The notes: a model not told the origin generated them from the sequence alone. A stretch of DNA of 64,000 nucleotides from Streptomyces flaveolus (GCF_000716535.1 NZ_JNWV01000009.1:186001-250000); one strand, 5' to 3'; shown: positions 20,950 to 31,258, numbered from the stretch's first letter. Numbers and translations: made by a program.

Positions 20950-21851
20950 CCCAGAAGCACACCACGCCCGACGGCCTCGTCATCGTCGACAAGCCGTCGG
21001 GCTTTACTTCGCACGACGTGGTCGCCAAGATGCGCGGGATCGCCAGGACCCGCCGCGTCGGTCACGCCGGCACCCTCGACCCGATGGCGACCGGCGTCCT
21101 GGTCCTCGGGGTCGAACGCGCCACCAAGCTCCTCGGGCACCTGGCGCTCACCGAGAAGGAGTACCTGGGCACGGTCCGTCTGGGCCAGACCACCCTCACC
21201 GACGACGCCGAGGGCGAGATCACCGCGTCCACCGACGCCTCCAAGGTGACCCGGGACGCCATCGACGCGGGCATCGCCAAGCTGACCGGCGACATCATGC
21301 AGGTGCCGTCCAAGGTCAGCGCCATCAAGATCGACGGCGTACGGTCGTACAAGCGGGCCCGTGAGGGCGAGGACTTCGAGATCCCCGCCCGGCCGGTGAC
21401 CATCTCCTCCTTCGCGGTGTACGACGTCCGGGACGCGGTCGCCGAGGACGGCACGCCCGTGCTCGACCTGGTGGTGTCCGTGGTCTGCTCCTCCGGCACC
21501 TACATCCGCGCCCTCGCCCGTGACCTGGGCGCCGACCTCGGCGTCGGCGGCCACCTCACCGCGCTGCGCCGCACCCGCGTCGGCCCGTACAAGCTCGACG
21601 CGGCGAAGACGCTGGACCAGCTCCAGCAGGAGCTGACCGTGATGCCGATCGCCGAGGCCGCCACCGCGGCGTTCCCGCGCTGGGAGGTCGACGCCAAGCG
21701 GTCCCGGCTGCTGCTGAACGGTGTCCGGCTGGAGATCCCCGAGGAGTACGCGGGAGCCGGTCCCGTCGCCGTGTTCGACGTCGAGGGCCGTTTCCTCGCG
21801 TTGGTCGAGGAGCACCGGGGCAAGGCCAAGAGCCTTGCCGTCTTCGGCTGA
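20946..21851 (+). CDS. truB: tRNA pseudouridine-55 synthase
   Basis: 301 residues. Makes the pseudouridine of the TPsiC loop of tRNA. The catalytic Asp is D45 in GHAGTLDPMATGVLVLG; IVDKPSGFTSHDVV marks the N-terminus and VVCSSGTYIRALARDLG the conserved C-terminal half of the catalytic domain. Length and order fit the bacterial TruB I type. Last gene of the cluster; its stop is followed two bases later by a 16-bp tandem repeat and, 150 bp on, a strong hairpin. Confidence 0.97.
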   Translation: MTQKHTTPDGLVIVDKPSGFTSHDVVAKMRGIARTRRVGHAGTLDPMATGVLVLGVERATKLLGHLALTEKEYLGTVRLGQTTLTDDAEGEITASTDASKVTRDAIDAGIAKLTGDIMQVPSKVSAIKIDGVRSYKRAREGEDFEIPARPVTISSFAVYDVRDAVAEDGTPVLDLVVSVVCSSGTYIRALARDLGADLGVGGHLTALRRTRVGPYKLDAAKTLDQLQQELTVMPIAEAATAAFPRWEVDAKRSRLLLNGVRLEIPEEYAGAGPVAVFDVEGRFLALVEEHRGKAKSLAVFG

Positions 21852-21853
21852 GG

Positions 21854-21933
21854 CCGTGAGGTTCTGAGCCCGTGAGGTTATGAGGCCGTGAGGTTCTGAG
21901 CCCGTGAGGTTCTGAGGCCGTGAGGTTCTGAGC
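21854..21933. repeat. five tandem 16-bp repeats after truB
   Basis: Five head-to-tail copies of CCGTGAGGTTCTGAG(C/G), with the last base alternating C/G and one internal substitution (TTATGAG in copy 2). The array begins two bases after the truB stop. The rest of 21852-22232 holds the hairpin at 22002-22047 and the leader of the next gene; no additional gene is seen. Confidence 0.92.
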
Positions 21934-22001
21934 CTTGGCCTGTGTGCCCTGTGCCCGGTGCCCCGAGCCATGAGGCCGGCCCGCATGGATCGGCTGTCTG
22001 C

Positions 22002-22047
22002 CGTGGAGCGGCGGCCGGCCACGGGGTCGGCCTGCCGCCGCTCCACG
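22002..22047 (+). terminator. terminator of the rimP-truB cluster
   Basis: Perfect 14-bp stem CGTGGAGCGGCGGC/GCCGCCGCTCCACG around an 18-base loop, followed by ATCCCCCCTCGG. It separates the translation cluster from the large gene at 22233. Confidence 0.8.
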
Positions 22048-22232
22048 ATCCCCCCTCGGTTCCCCCACCCCTAGGGTTATCCAGCAACTCCCGCCTATTC
22101 ACCCGTCCGGGCAGGCGCTCGGAGTGAACCGGGGGAGCGGAAGGGGGCGCGTTCATCACGCGATCTGTCCCGTCGATCATCCCGCGCCTACGGTCGGAAC
22201 CAGGGCACGGGTACGGGCGGGGAGGTACGACC

Positions 22233-25200
22233 ATGACGGAACGGGGCCCGCGGAGCGGAAGCGGGCGCCGGGGGCGCGGGTGCGAACAGCGGCCGTCCGA
22301 GGAGCGTGCCGAGGGGAGGCGCGCGAGCCGGGACGGCACATACGGGGAACGGCCGTCCGGAGCGCGCGCGTACGAGGAGTGCGCCGGCGGTGGGCCGGGC
22401 GACGGCCGGGGCGACCGGGCCCTTGTCGCCACCCCGGCAGACGACACGGGCGTGGGCGCCGCAGCGGACCGCTTCGACGCCGCCCTCGTACGCATCCGGG
22501 ACCTGGCCGGGCGCCCGCGCGGACTCGGCTTCCTCGCCGATCACGAGGGCACCCTGCTCACCAGCCACGAGGCCGTCGACGGCCTGCCCCGGCTGGTGCT
22601 GCACGCCGGTGACCGCACCTGCGTGGTCGGCCCCGACGCGGTCACCGCGCTGCCCGGGCTCGGCCTCGCCCTGGTGCGCACCGAGGGCCTGGGCGTGGAG
22701 CCGCTGCCGCTGACCGTGCGGGAGCGGATCGACGCCGGCACCTATGTACACGTCGCCGCCGGCTGCTGGCGCGAGGCACGGGTGCTGGCCGCCACGCAGG
22801 TGACGTACACCGCCACGGACCGCTTCCACCTCCTGGACGACGCGCTGGAACTGGCCATCGGCACGGCCGGCCGGGACGCGCTCCGGCTGGGCGGCGGCGC
22901 GGCCGGCGGACCGGTGCTCGACGCACGCACCGGCGCGGTCGTCGGTGTCCTCGGCACCGCCCTGCACAGCGCCCAGCGCGACGCGGGCTTCGCGGTGCCG
23001 CTGCGGCCCGCCGACGGCCCCCTCGCCGACCTGCTCGCCCGCAACGCGGCCACCGTGCCCGCGTACGGCGCCGACCTCAACATCGCCGGCATCCTCCAGC
23101 TGACCATGACCTCGGTGGGGCAGGACGGCCCCGCCAGCGCCCTCGAACCGGTCGAACGACCTGACATCGTCCGGGAGTTGGCCGCCTTCGCCGCGGGCGA
23201 CCGTCCCGTGCTCGGCCTCGTCGGCGCGCCGGGCAGCGGTCGTACGACGGAACTCGTGGCGCTCGCCGCCCGCCGCGCGCGGGGTGAGCGGCCGGCCCCC
23301 ACGCTGTGGCTGCGCGGTGCCGACCTGAAGGCCACCGACGACTCGGTGGCCGACGTGGCCCGCCGCACCCTGGCGCGTGCCGCCCGGATCATCGCCGCGT
23401 CCCGCTCCGGCCGACCCGAAGACCTCGGCGACGTCACGCCCGAACACGTCGCCCGCTTCGCCGCCCGGACCGGCCGCCCCCTGCTGCTCCTCCTCGACGG
23501 CCCCGAGGAGATGCCCCCCGCCCTCGCCGACCGCCTGCCCGTCTGGACCCGGGGCACGGCCGCCTGGCTGACCGAGACGGGAACCCGCCTGGTGGTGGCC
23601 TGCCGGGAGGAACACTGGGAACGCACCGGCAGGGCCTTCCCAAAGGACCTCCTCCACGTGCCGGGCACCTCGGGGGAGCCGGTCGGGGTTCCGGCGGATG
23701 GCGGTGAACCGCTGGAGACGCGAGCTGCCCCCGGGTCTGCGACGGACGGTGGCGAGTTCGCGCGCACGCAGGCCGGCCCTGGGACCCCGGCGAGCGGCGA
23801 TGAGCCTCTGGCGACGCGGGCGGGAGCTGGGGCCTCGTCGCACTGCCTCGGGCCGGACCGCGCGCCAGTCAGCCCTGTGTCTCCAGGGCACAGCAGGCCG
23901 ACGGGCCCTGCGGGCCGAGGGGAGGGCGCCGAGCTGGACCGTGCGTCGGCCGACCCTGCGGCGCAGGCGGACGGCACCGGTCCGGTGTGCACGTCGGCTG
24001 GCCCTGCGGCCCCGGCGGGCGGCGGTGAGACGCTGCGCAGCACCCCGGTCGGCCCTCCGGGTTCGCCCCTGGCCTCAGCCGGACCAGCCGAGCCGCTGCA
24101 CGCGGTCGCCGACCGCGCGCCCTCGCCAGGTGCCCCGGCCGATGGCGTTGACCTGCGGATCCCCCTGCCCAGCCGCGTATCCCCGGTGGACGGTGGCGAG
24201 CCGGACCACTCCCCGGCCGACCTTGCTTCCCTGGCGGGCGGCCCCGAGCCGCACCACTCCCCGGCCGACCCTGCCTCCCCGGCGGCCGGCCCCCTCTCGG
24301 GCCGCACCTGCGCCACTTCCGGGCCCGCAACCCAGGCCTTCCCTCCACCCGGCGAGTCGGTCCCCGGCGAAGCCTCCCGCATCCCCGCCACCGACCCCCT
24401 TCCGCCCTGTCTGCGGATCGGGGACTTCACGCTCGGTGAGGCGCGGTGGGCCAGGGCGCGGTACGGGATTCCGGAGGGTGCGCTCGGTGAGCGGGACGCG
24501 CGGCATCCGCTGGTGCTGCGGCTGTTGTCCGAGGTGCGGGCCGCCGTGCCCGACGCGCCGGTCGCCGGGCCGCTCGACCGGCACGACGTGTTCGCCGCCT
24601 ACCTCGACCTCATGTGCCTGCGCATCGCGGTCCGCCTGGCCGCCGCCGGCGGTCCGCGCGGTACGGCCGTGCGGCGGCTCGCGGCGCGCGTGGCCGGGCA
24701 GGTGCACGAGGCCGCCCGGCGCAGCCTCGGGCCGGGGCAGGGCGAGCTGGACCGGGAGTCGTTCGAGGCGGTGTTCCCCTGGGGCCCCGCCCCGGCCCGG
24801 CTCGGCGGCGGCACCGGCTGGGCCTCCGCCGTGCTGACCGAGGCCCTCCTCGTGCCGGCCGGTACCGGCTACCGCTTCGCCCACGAGGAGCTGGCCGACT
24901 GGCTCCAGGGCACGCACCTGGACCTGGACGCGGCGCTGCGGGCCCTGGTGCACCGCGCCGGTGAGCCGAGCGCGCCCCGCCCCGTGCCGGCGCCGGTTCC
25001 GCACCATCGCGTCGGACCCGTCGTCCAGGCGCTGCTGCTCCTCGCCCGCCAGCAGGGGACCGGGCAACTCTGCCTCCGGCTACGGGAGTTGGTCGACGCT
25101 CTGGACCGTGACACCGGCTCCTGGTGGGCCGCCCGGCTGCTCGCCCGGACCCTGCTCCAGGTCCCGGACGCGACGCCGTACACCGAAGTGCTGCGCCTGC

Positions 25201-26582
25201 TCGCGGACCGTGTCGTCGCCTGGCGCGGCGCCCAGCGGCCCGTACCGGCCGACTTCCGCCCCGCCTTCTGGACCGGCCTTCCCGTCCCCGACACCGAGCG
25301 CCTGGACCTGCTGCGCCGCCTCGTCCTGGCGGACCCGGCGCCGCCCGTGGCAGGCGAACGGTACCTCGACGCCGTCGCCGCACTGCTGGCCGCCGCCCCC
25401 ACCGTCGTACAGCCCCTGCTCACCCGCTGGTTCACGGACGAGCGGCCGTTGCCCGCGACCCCGCACGCCACCGTCGCCACCGCCGCGCAGGCGCTGCTGC
25501 ACACCCACCGGCACGGCGCCCTGGACGATCTCACCGAGGTGCTGGTGGCCTGCGCGCACCGGCGTGCCGACGAACTGCTCGCCGTCCTCGCCGAGGACGA
25601 GCCGTCGGCCCTCTGCCGGGCGGTCGACCGCTGGGCGCACGACGAGCGCCCCGCCCGCCGGGTAGCGGCCGTGGCCTTCGCCCTGCGCGCGGCCCCCCAC
25701 GCCCGCTCGGACGCCGACCGCGAGCTGCTGCGCTACGCCGCCCTCACCCTGCTCGCCCGCCCCGCCGACCGCACCCTGCACGGCGCCGCCCTGGCCCTGC
25801 TGGTCCGCGACCCGCGCAGCCGCGACCGGCACCTGCCCGCGGCCCTGCGCCACTTCGCCGACGGCGACCCGCAGTTCCCGCCCAGCGCCCTCGTCCCGGC
25901 CCTGACCACCCACCCGGAGCCGGTCCTGGAGGCCTTCCGTGCCCGCCTGTGCGCCCCGGGCGCCGGTGGCCCGGACACCGCGGCGGTCCTGCGCAGCCTC
26001 ACCCAGGTCGCCACCCCGGCCCTGGCCCGCCGGGTCGCCACCCTCGTCCGGGAGGCGCTGCGGCTGCGCCCGGAGACCGCCGGGTCCGTCGCCGGTCAGG
26101 TCGCCGGCCAGGTCGACCGCCGCCTCGAACAGGGCCCCACCGCCCGCCCGGTCCTGCTGCCCCTCGTCACCGGCCTGCTCGACGGCGGCCCCGAACCGCT
26201 CCGGGCGGCCCTCGCCACCGTCCTCGCCGCCCCCGGTACCCCCGCCTCCCTTCCGCTCCGCCGCGAGCTGCTGGAGTTCCTGCTCGCCCGGGAAGAGGAC
26301 CCGTCCGTCCTGCTCGCCGTCCTGCACGCGGCCACGGAACACGGCGGCCGGGAGGAGGGGGCCCGCGGTCTGGTCCACCGCACCGGTCTGCTCCTCGTCC
26401 GCACGCCCGAGGGTGCCACCCGCTTCGACCGCGCCCTGGTCGACATCGGCCGGCACGTGCCCGGCTTCGCCGCCCGCATGGCCCGCTGGCTGACCGAGGC
26501 CCCGGACGACTGGGTGGCCGTGGTCGGCCCCAGCGCCCGCCGCCTGATCGAGAACCTGGCGGGCGTACGCGTACCGGCCTGA
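22233..26582 (+). CDS. large multidomain protein: trypsin-like domain, P-loop NTPase, repeat insertion, helical tail
   Basis: 1449 residues, GGGGAGGT before the ATG. Residues about 85-270 follow the chymotrypsin/HtrA-like fold: LLTSHEAVDG keeps the His, but the Ser motif reads G222-A-A-G-G-P227 (Ala for Ser) and the Asp position reads GLALVR, so proteolysis is unlikely. An NTPase domain follows with GAPGSGRTT (331-339; Arg337 where Lys is normal), Walker B-like LLLLLDGPEE and VVACREEHWERTG. Residues about 490-690 are a disordered array of roughly 16-residue repeats. From about 725 the NTPase resumes and passes into an Ala/Leu/Arg-rich helical, HEAT-like tail. The layout resembles trypsin-coupled STAND NTPases of actinobacterial conflict and signalling systems; function is not established. 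Confidence 0.75.
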   Translation: MTERGPRSGSGRRGRGCEQRPSEERAEGRRASRDGTYGERPSGARAYEECAGGGPGDGRGDRALVATPADDTGVGAAADRFDAALVRIRDLAGRPRGLGFLADHEGTLLTSHEAVDGLPRLVLHAGDRTCVVGPDAVTALPGLGLALVRTEGLGVEPLPLTVRERIDAGTYVHVAAGCWREARVLAATQVTYTATDRFHLLDDALELAIGTAGRDALRLGGGAAGGPVLDARTGAVVGVLGTALHSAQRDAGFAVPLRPADGPLADLLARNAATVPAYGADLNIAGILQLTMTSVGQDGPASALEPVERPDIVRELAAFAAGDRPVLGLVGAPGSGRTTELVALAARRARGERPAPTLWLRGADLKATDDSVADVARRTLARAARIIAASRSGRPEDLGDVTPEHVARFAARTGRPLLLLLDGPEEMPPALADRLPVWTRGTAAWLTETGTRLVVACREEHWERTGRAFPKDLLHVPGTSGEPVGVPADGGEPLETRAAPGSATDGGEFARTQAGPGTPASGDEPLATRAGAGASSHCLGPDRAPVSPVSPGHSRPTGPAGRGEGAELDRASADPAAQADGTGPVCTSAGPAAPAGGGETLRSTPVGPPGSPLASAGPAEPLHAVADRAPSPGAPADGVDLRIPLPSRVSPVDGGEPDHSPADLASLAGGPEPHHSPADPASPAAGPLSGRTCATSGPATQAFPPPGESVPGEASRIPATDPLPPCLRIGDFTLGEARWARARYGIPEGALGERDARHPLVLRLLSEVRAAVPDAPVAGPLDRHDVFAAYLDLMCLRIAVRLAAAGGPRGTAVRRLAARVAGQVHEAARRSLGPGQGELDRESFEAVFPWGPAPARLGGGTGWASAVLTEALLVPAGTGYRFAHEELADWLQGTHLDLDAALRALVHRAGEPSAPRPVPAPVPHHRVGPVVQALLLLARQQGTGQLCLRLRELVDALDRDTGSWWAARLLARTLLQVPDATPYTEVLRLLADRVVAWRGAQRPVPADFRPAFWTGLPVPDTERLDLLRRLVLADPAPPVAGERYLDAVAALLAAAPTVVQPLLTRWFTDERPLPATPHATVATAAQALLHTHRHGALDDLTEVLVACAHRRADELLAVLAEDEPSALCRAVDRWAHDERPARRVAAVAFALRAAPHARSDADRELLRYAALTLLARPADRTLHGAALALLVRDPRSRDRHLPAALRHFADGDPQFPPSALVPALTTHPEPVLEAFRARLCAPGAGGPDTAAVLRSLTQVATPALARRVATLVREALRLRPETAGSVAGQVAGQVDRRLEQGPTARPVLLPLVTGLLDGGPEPLRAALATVLAAPGTPASLPLRRELLEFLLAREEDPSVLLAVLHAATEHGGREEGARGLVHRTGLLLVRTPEGATRFDRALVDIGRHVPGFAARMARWLTEAPDDWVAVVGPSARRLIENLAGVRVPA
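23700..24290 (+). repeat. degenerate 48-bp repeat array inside the NTPase gene
   Basis: Translated units of 16 residues align without gaps in several runs: GGEPLETRAAPGSATD, GGEFARTQAGPGTPAS, GDEPLATRAGAGASSH and later GGEPDHSPADLASLAG, GPEPHHSPADPASPAA. Spacer units of 18 and 25 residues interrupt the series. About 12 unit-lengths in total, all in frame with the host gene. Confidence 0.7.
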
Positions 26583-26712
26583 GCTGCGGCGGGAACGTGC
26601 GCCCCGTCACAGCCCCCATGCCGATGCCGGCCCGGGGCACCCGGCATGGCACCCTTAGACCTGCACGACGAGGTCAAGGTAGACACGGACAAGGGTTCGA
26701 GGAGCGGTCACA

Positions 26713-27660
26713 GTGCAGCGCTGGCGTGGCTTGGAGGACATCCCCCAGGACTGGGGGCGCAGCGTCGTCACCATCGGTTCCTACGACGGCGTCCACCGCG
26801 GCCACCAGCTGATCATCAAGCACGCCGTCGACCGGGCCCGCGAGCTCGGCGTCCCGGCCGTCGTGGTCACCTTCGACCCGCACCCCAGCGAGGTCGTCCG
26901 CCCGGGAAGCCACCCGCCGCTGCTCGCCCCGCACCACCGCCGTGCGGAACTCATGGCCGAGCTGGGTGTCGACGCGTGCCTCATCCTTCCCTTCACCACC
27001 GAGTTCTCCAAGCTCTCGCCCGCCGACTTCGTGGTGAAGGTCTTGGTGGACAAGCTGCACGCCAAGGCGGTCGTGGAGGGCCCGAACTTCCGCTTCGGCC
27101 ATAAGGCGGCCGGCAACGTCGAGTTCCTCGCCGAGCAGGGCAAGATCTACGACTTCGAGGTCGAGGTCGTCGACCTGTACGTCACCGGTGAGGCGGGCGG
27201 CGGCGAGCCGTTCTCCTCCACGCTGACCCGCAGCCTGGTCGCCGAGGGCGATGTCGCGGGCGCCCGCGAGATCCTCGGCCGCCCGCACCGCGTGGAGGGT
27301 GTCGTCGTCCGCGGCGCCCAGCGCGGCCGCGAACTGGGCTTCCCGACGGCCAACGTCGAGACCCTCCCGCACACCGCCATCCCCGCCGACGGCGTGTACG
27401 CCGGGTATCTGCACGCCCAGGGCGAGGTCATGCCGGCCGCGATCTCCGTCGGCACGAACCCGCAGTTCGACGGCACCGAGCGCACGGTGGAGGCGTACGC
27501 GATCGACCGTGTCGGCCTCGACCTGTACGGCCTGCACGTCGCCGTCGACTTCCTCGCTTACGTGCGCGGACAGGCGAAGTTCGAGTCGCTGGAGGCCCTG
27601 CTGGAGCAGATGGCCGCGGACGTGAAGCGGTGCCGGGAGATCGTGGCGGCGGAGCAGTAG
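26713..27660 (+). CDS. ribF: bifunctional riboflavin kinase / FAD synthetase
   Basis: 315 residues from GTG behind AGGAG. Phosphorylates riboflavin to FMN and adenylylates FMN to FAD. The nucleotidyltransferase half has TIGSYDGVHRGHQLI (residues 20-34) and FRFGHKAAGN; the kinase half has GRELGFPTANVETLPHTAIP and ADGVYAGYL. Standard length. Convergent with the EspI-like gene; the two share a very strong hairpin. Confidence 0.97.
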   Translation: MQRWRGLEDIPQDWGRSVVTIGSYDGVHRGHQLIIKHAVDRARELGVPAVVVTFDPHPSEVVRPGSHPPLLAPHHRRAELMAELGVDACLILPFTTEFSKLSPADFVVKVLVDKLHAKAVVEGPNFRFGHKAAGNVEFLAEQGKIYDFEVEVVDLYVTGEAGGGEPFSSTLTRSLVAEGDVAGAREILGRPHRVEGVVVRGAQRGRELGFPTANVETLPHTAIPADGVYAGYLHAQGEVMPAAISVGTNPQFDGTERTVEAYAIDRVGLDLYGLHVAVDFLAYVRGQAKFESLEALLEQMAADVKRCREIVAAEQ

Positions 27661-27704
27661 TCGCTCGTTCCGGCGGGACGCGTTCCAGCGCGGCTCGTGA
27701 CAGG

Positions 27705-27745
27705 GAGAAGGGCGGCCGGTGCGGTGAGCACCGGCCGCCCTTCTC
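27705..27745. terminator. bidirectional terminator between ribF and the T7SS ATPase gene
   Basis: Perfect 18-bp stem GAGAAGGGCGGCCGGTGC/GCACCGGCCGCCCTTCTC with a 5-base loop. AGAAGG and CCTTCT ends give short A/T tracts for both directions. The strongest hairpin seen in the window. Confidence 0.92.
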
Positions 27746-27754
27746 TGTGGCCCG

Positions 27755-30700
27755 TTACTGCTGCGGCGGGGCCGGGGGAGCCTGCGGAGGCTGCTGCGGC
27801 TGCGGTTGCGGCTGTGACGGCGGCTGCGACGGCGGCTGGGGCTGGGGCTGTCCGGGCTGCGGGTAGCCCGGCTGCTGCTGTGCGCCCGGATACGGCTGCT
27901 GCTGGCCCTGCTGAGGCGGGTACGGCTGCTGCGTCGGCGCGTACGGCTGACCGGGGGCCTGGGGGTACGGCTGCCCGGGGGCCTGCGGATACGGCTGCCC
28001 GGCGCCGTACAGCTGTTCCGGCATGGGCTGTCCCGGCATGGGCTGGCCGGGCATGGGCTGGCCGGGCATGGGCTGGCCCGGCATCGGTCCTCCCGGCATG
28101 GGCGGGGCGGCCACCGGCGGCGGGTTGCCGTCGCTCGTCCACAGCCCGTGCGCCTGCTGGTGGCGGGTGAAGTCCTCGGCGACCATCGCGGCGAGGTTGA
28201 AGTACGCCTCGCGCGTCTTCGGCCGCATCATGTCGAGGTCGACCTCGGCGCCGGCCGCCAGATGCTCGTCGAAGGGCACCACGATGACGCCGCGGGTGCG
28301 GGTCTCGAAGTGCGCCACGATGTCCTCGACCTTGATCATCTTGCCGGTCTCACGGACCCCGGAGATCACGGTGAGGGACCGCGAGACCAGGTCGGCGTAC
28401 CCGTGCGCGGACAGCCAGTCCAGCGTCGTACTGGCGCTGCTCGCGCCGTCCACGGACGGCGTGGAGATGATGATGAGCTGGTCGGCCAGGTCGAGCACCC
28501 CGCGCATGGCGCTGTACAGCAGACCGGTGCCCGAGTCGGTCAGGATGACCGGGTACTGCCGGCCGAGCACGTCGATCGCGCGCCGGTAGTCCTCGTCGTT
28601 GAACGTGGTCGACACGGCCGGGTCCACGTCGTTGGCGATGATCTCCAGCCCGGACGGGGCCTGGGAGGTGAACCGCCGGATGTCCATGTACGAGTTGAGG
28701 TACGGGATCGCCTGGACGAGGTCACGGATGGTGGCCCCGGTCTCCCGGCGGACCCGCCGCCCGAGCGTACCGGCGTCCGGGTTGGCGTCGATGGCGAGGA
28801 TCTTGTCCTGCCGCTCGGTGGCGAGGGTGGAGCCGAGCGCGGTCGTCGTGGTCGTCTTGCCGACGCCGCCCTTGAGGCTGATGACCGCGATCCGGTAGCA
28901 GGACAGCACCGGCGTACGGATCAGCTCCAGCTTGCGCTGCCGCTCGGCCTCCTCCTTCTTGCCGCCGAGCTTGAACCGGCCGCCCGCCGCCGCGGGCCGC
29001 CCGCTCTTCGCCTTCTGTCTCTTGTTGTTGAGCAGCCGGTCCGAGGACAGCTCCACGGCGGCGGTGTAACCGAGCGGTGCGGCACCGGGGTTGGTCGGCT
29101 GCCGCTGGTCATGCTGAACGGGCTGCGGCCACGCGGCACCGGAACGCGGATCGACCGGCGCGTGCGGGGCCTGCGGAGCGTCGGGGGCGCCGTCCGGGCT
29201 CTGAGGCGGCTGCGGGAAGCCGTAACCGCCCGGCTGAGTTTGCGGGTTGGGGTTCCCCGGCTGAGGGAAACCGTAGCCGCCGCTCTGCGCGGGGGAGTTG
29301 GGCACGCCCGGCTGCGGGAAGCCGTAACCGCTGGGCGGGGTGGGGCCGTGGGGCTGCGGCTGCGGCTGCGGCTGTTGGGGCGCCGGGGGCTGCGGGAAGC
29401 CATAACCGCCGGGCTGGGCCGGGGGGTTGGGAGTGCCCGGTGCCGGGGCGCCGGGCTGGGGGAAGCCGTAGCCGCTCGGGGGCGTGGGGCCGGGGATGGG
29501 GCCGTTGGGAGCCGGCTGCGGGCCGGGCGCACCCGGGTGACCCGGTTGGCTGGCGGGGTTGGCCTGGTCGGGTTGGTTCGGCTGGTTCCACGCGGCGGGC
29601 GCGGGCTGCGGGGCCTGCGGCTGGAACGGCGGCTGCTGGCCGGGCATCCCGGCGGGAGGCTGACTGCCGGTCGCCTGCGGCTGCTGGCCGGGCATGGGCC
29701 CTGGCTGCTGCGGGGCGGCGGCCGGCTGCTGCCCGGGCTGTACGGGCCACTGGGCGGCGGAAGCCGGGGCGGCGGGCTGGTACGAGGGCGGCAGCGGGGG
29801 CAACCCGTTCTGCGGCGCGGGCGGCGTCCAGCCGGGCTGGGCACCCTGCGGGGCCGGGGGAGCGGGCGGCACGGCGGCGTAGGGGGCGCCGGGGGCGGGC
29901 TGGGCCGCGTGGGGCTGGGCCGCGTGAGGCTGGGCGCCGGGGTGAGCGGCGCCGGGCTGCGGGAAGCCGTATCCGCCGGGCTGTCCGGGGGCGGGCTGGG
30001 GTGCGTGGGGCTGAGGGGCACCGGCTTCCGGGGCAGCGGGGTGGGCGGCGTCGGCCTGCTGGGCCGCGCTGTCCGACGCACCGTCACCCGATGGTGCGCT
30101 GGCTTGCGTCGCACCCGGCTGAGGAGCACCGTTCCCGGCCGTCAGGCCTGCCGCCCCGGCCTTCGAGGGCTCTGGCGTGTCGGACTGCGAGGAGTCGGCG
30201 GAGCCCTCGGACACGACGGGAGGCCCGGCGTCGGCCGCACCCTCGTCGGCGTCCCCCTTCTCCGCGCTGGCCTTCTCGGCGTCGCCCTTCTCAGCGGCGG
30301 CCTGCTCGGCAACGCTCTCTTCCGCCGCGGCCATCTCATCGGCGGCGGCTTCGTCGGACGCGGAACCAACTCCAGCGGCGGCCTCCGCCACCGAGTCGTC
30401 CTGCGCGGAAGCCTCGCCACCGGATCCCTCGGCACCGTCCTCGCCGCCGGACTTCCCGGCACGGTCGGCGTCGCCCTCAGCACCGGCGGACTCCGCGGCA
30501 CCGGAGGCACCGACAGAACCCTCGGAATCCTCAGAACCCTCCGCACCGGCGGAGCCCTCATCCCCGGACTCGGCCGACTCTCCGGCGGCGGCGGTGTGCT
30601 CGGCGATCTCCGCCATCTGGCGCTTCAGGGCGACGGCGGAGAACCGCATGGTCGCCCCGCTCTCCAGGTCCCCGTTGTCCGTCTCCGGCTCGACCACGCC

Positions 30701-31258
30701 GGAAGCGGCCGGGGCCTCCTGCTGGGCAGACTGCGGCTGCTGCGGCTCGAAGCCCTCGGGCAGCCGCGGCATCGGAACGGGGTCACCGGTCGTCGGCGCG
30801 GGCTGCGCAGGCCCGGCCGGGGGAGCGTACGAAGCACCCTGCGGCGGAGTGAACGACGCGCCCTGCGCCGGACCGTACGGAGTCCCCTCCGCAGGACCGT
30901 ACGAAGGCCCCTGCGCCGGAATGAACGGCGTCCCCTGCGGCGGCGTACCCACCGGCGGGGCGGCCGGCGGTGGCGGTGTAGGGCCCGGGACCGGCGTGTT
31001 CGTGGGGAACGGCAGCCCGGGAGCCGCCGGAGTGCCCGAGTCGCCGGCAGCCGCGGCCCCGGCGAAACCGCCGGCACCGCCCGCACCGCTCGCGCCACCG
31101 GCACCCGTACCGCCCGCTCCGGACGCGTTCTGCGTGTACCAGGCGGGGGGAGCGTAGTCGATGGTGAACTCGCCGGTGGTCTCGACGGCCTCCGCGTCGG
31201 GCTGGTCATCGCCGGGTGTGTCCCAGCCCCCGCGCATCCCGTCCCGATCGCTGCTCAC
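27755..31258 (-). CDS. EspI-like T7SS-associated ParA/MinD-type ATPase with long Pro-rich N-terminus
   Basis: 1167 residues from GTG 31258, behind AGGAGGAACT. Residues 1-750 are disordered: Pro/Gln/Gly-rich, with six GYGFPQP repeats and an acidic Ser/Glu/Ala segment in the middle. Residues about 785-1050 form a MinD/ParA ATPase with [18 protein letters not shown] (deviant Walker A, K796-T802), [14 protein letters not shown] and [16 protein letters not shown] second Pro/Gln-rich tail carries five MPGQP repeats. This domain order matches EspI of mycobacterial ESX-1, a cytosolic ATPase reported to modulate secretion in response to ATP level. It lies at the end of the T7SS locus and is transcribed away from eccE. 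Confidence 0.85.
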   Translation of the reverse strand: MSSDRDGMRGGWDTPGDDQPDAEAVETTGEFTIDYAPPAWYTQNASGAGGTGAGGASGAGGAGGFAGAAAAGDSGTPAAPGLPFPTNTPVPGPTPPPPAAPPVGTPPQGTPFIPAQGPSYGPAEGTPYGPAQGASFTPPQGASYAPPAGPAQPAPTTGDPVPMPRLPEGFEPQQPQSAQQEAPAASGVVEPETDNGDLESGATMRFSAVALKRQMAEIAEHTAAAGESAESGDEGSAGAEGSEDSEGSVGASGAAESAGAEGDADRAGKSGGEDGAEGSGGEASAQDDSVAEAAAGVGSASDEAAADEMAAAEESVAEQAAAEKGDAEKASAEKGDADEGAADAGPPVVSEGSADSSQSDTPEPSKAGAAGLTAGNGAPQPGATQASAPSGDGASDSAAQQADAAHPAAPEAGAPQPHAPQPAPGQPGGYGFPQPGAAHPGAQPHAAQPHAAQPAPGAPYAAVPPAPPAPQGAQPGWTPPAPQNGLPPLPPSYQPAAPASAAQWPVQPGQQPAAAPQQPGPMPGQQPQATGSQPPAGMPGQQPPFQPQAPQPAPAAWNQPNQPDQANPASQPGHPGAPGPQPAPNGPIPGPTPPSGYGFPQPGAPAPGTPNPPAQPGGYGFPQPPAPQQPQPQPQPHGPTPPSGYGFPQPGVPNSPAQSGGYGFPQPGNPNPQTQPGGYGFPQPPQSPDGAPDAPQAPHAPVDPRSGAAWPQPVQHDQRQPTNPGAAPLGYTAAVELSSDRLLNNKRQKAKSGRPAAAGGRFKLGGKKEEAERQRKLELIRTPVLSCYRIAVISLKGGVGKTTTTTALGSTLATERQDKILAIDANPDAGTLGRRVRRETGATIRDLVQAIPYLNSYMDIRRFTSQAPSGLEIIANDVDPAVSTTFNDEDYRRAIDVLGRQYPVILTDSGTGLLYSAMRGVLDLADQLIIISTPSVDGASSASTTLDWLSAHGYADLVSRSLTVISGVRETGKMIKVEDIVAHFETRTRGVIVVPFDEHLAAGAEVDLDMMRPKTREAYFNLAAMVAEDFTRHQQAHGLWTSDGNPPPVAAPPMPGGPMPGQPMPGQPMPGQPMPGQPMPEQLYGAGQPYPQAPGQPYPQAPGQPYAPTQQPYPPQQGQQQPYPGAQQQPGYPQPGQPQPQPPSQPPSQPQPQPQQPPQAPPAPPQQ

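Noticed and set aside
21854..21933. CRISPR array
   Set aside because: The 16-bp units are directly adjacent with no spacers and no cas genes are present.
23640..24430. Frameshift or mis-assembly in the NTPase gene
   Set aside because: The repeat units stay in one frame, the NTPase resumes in the same frame, and the insertion is periodic, so an in-frame repeat array explains it better.
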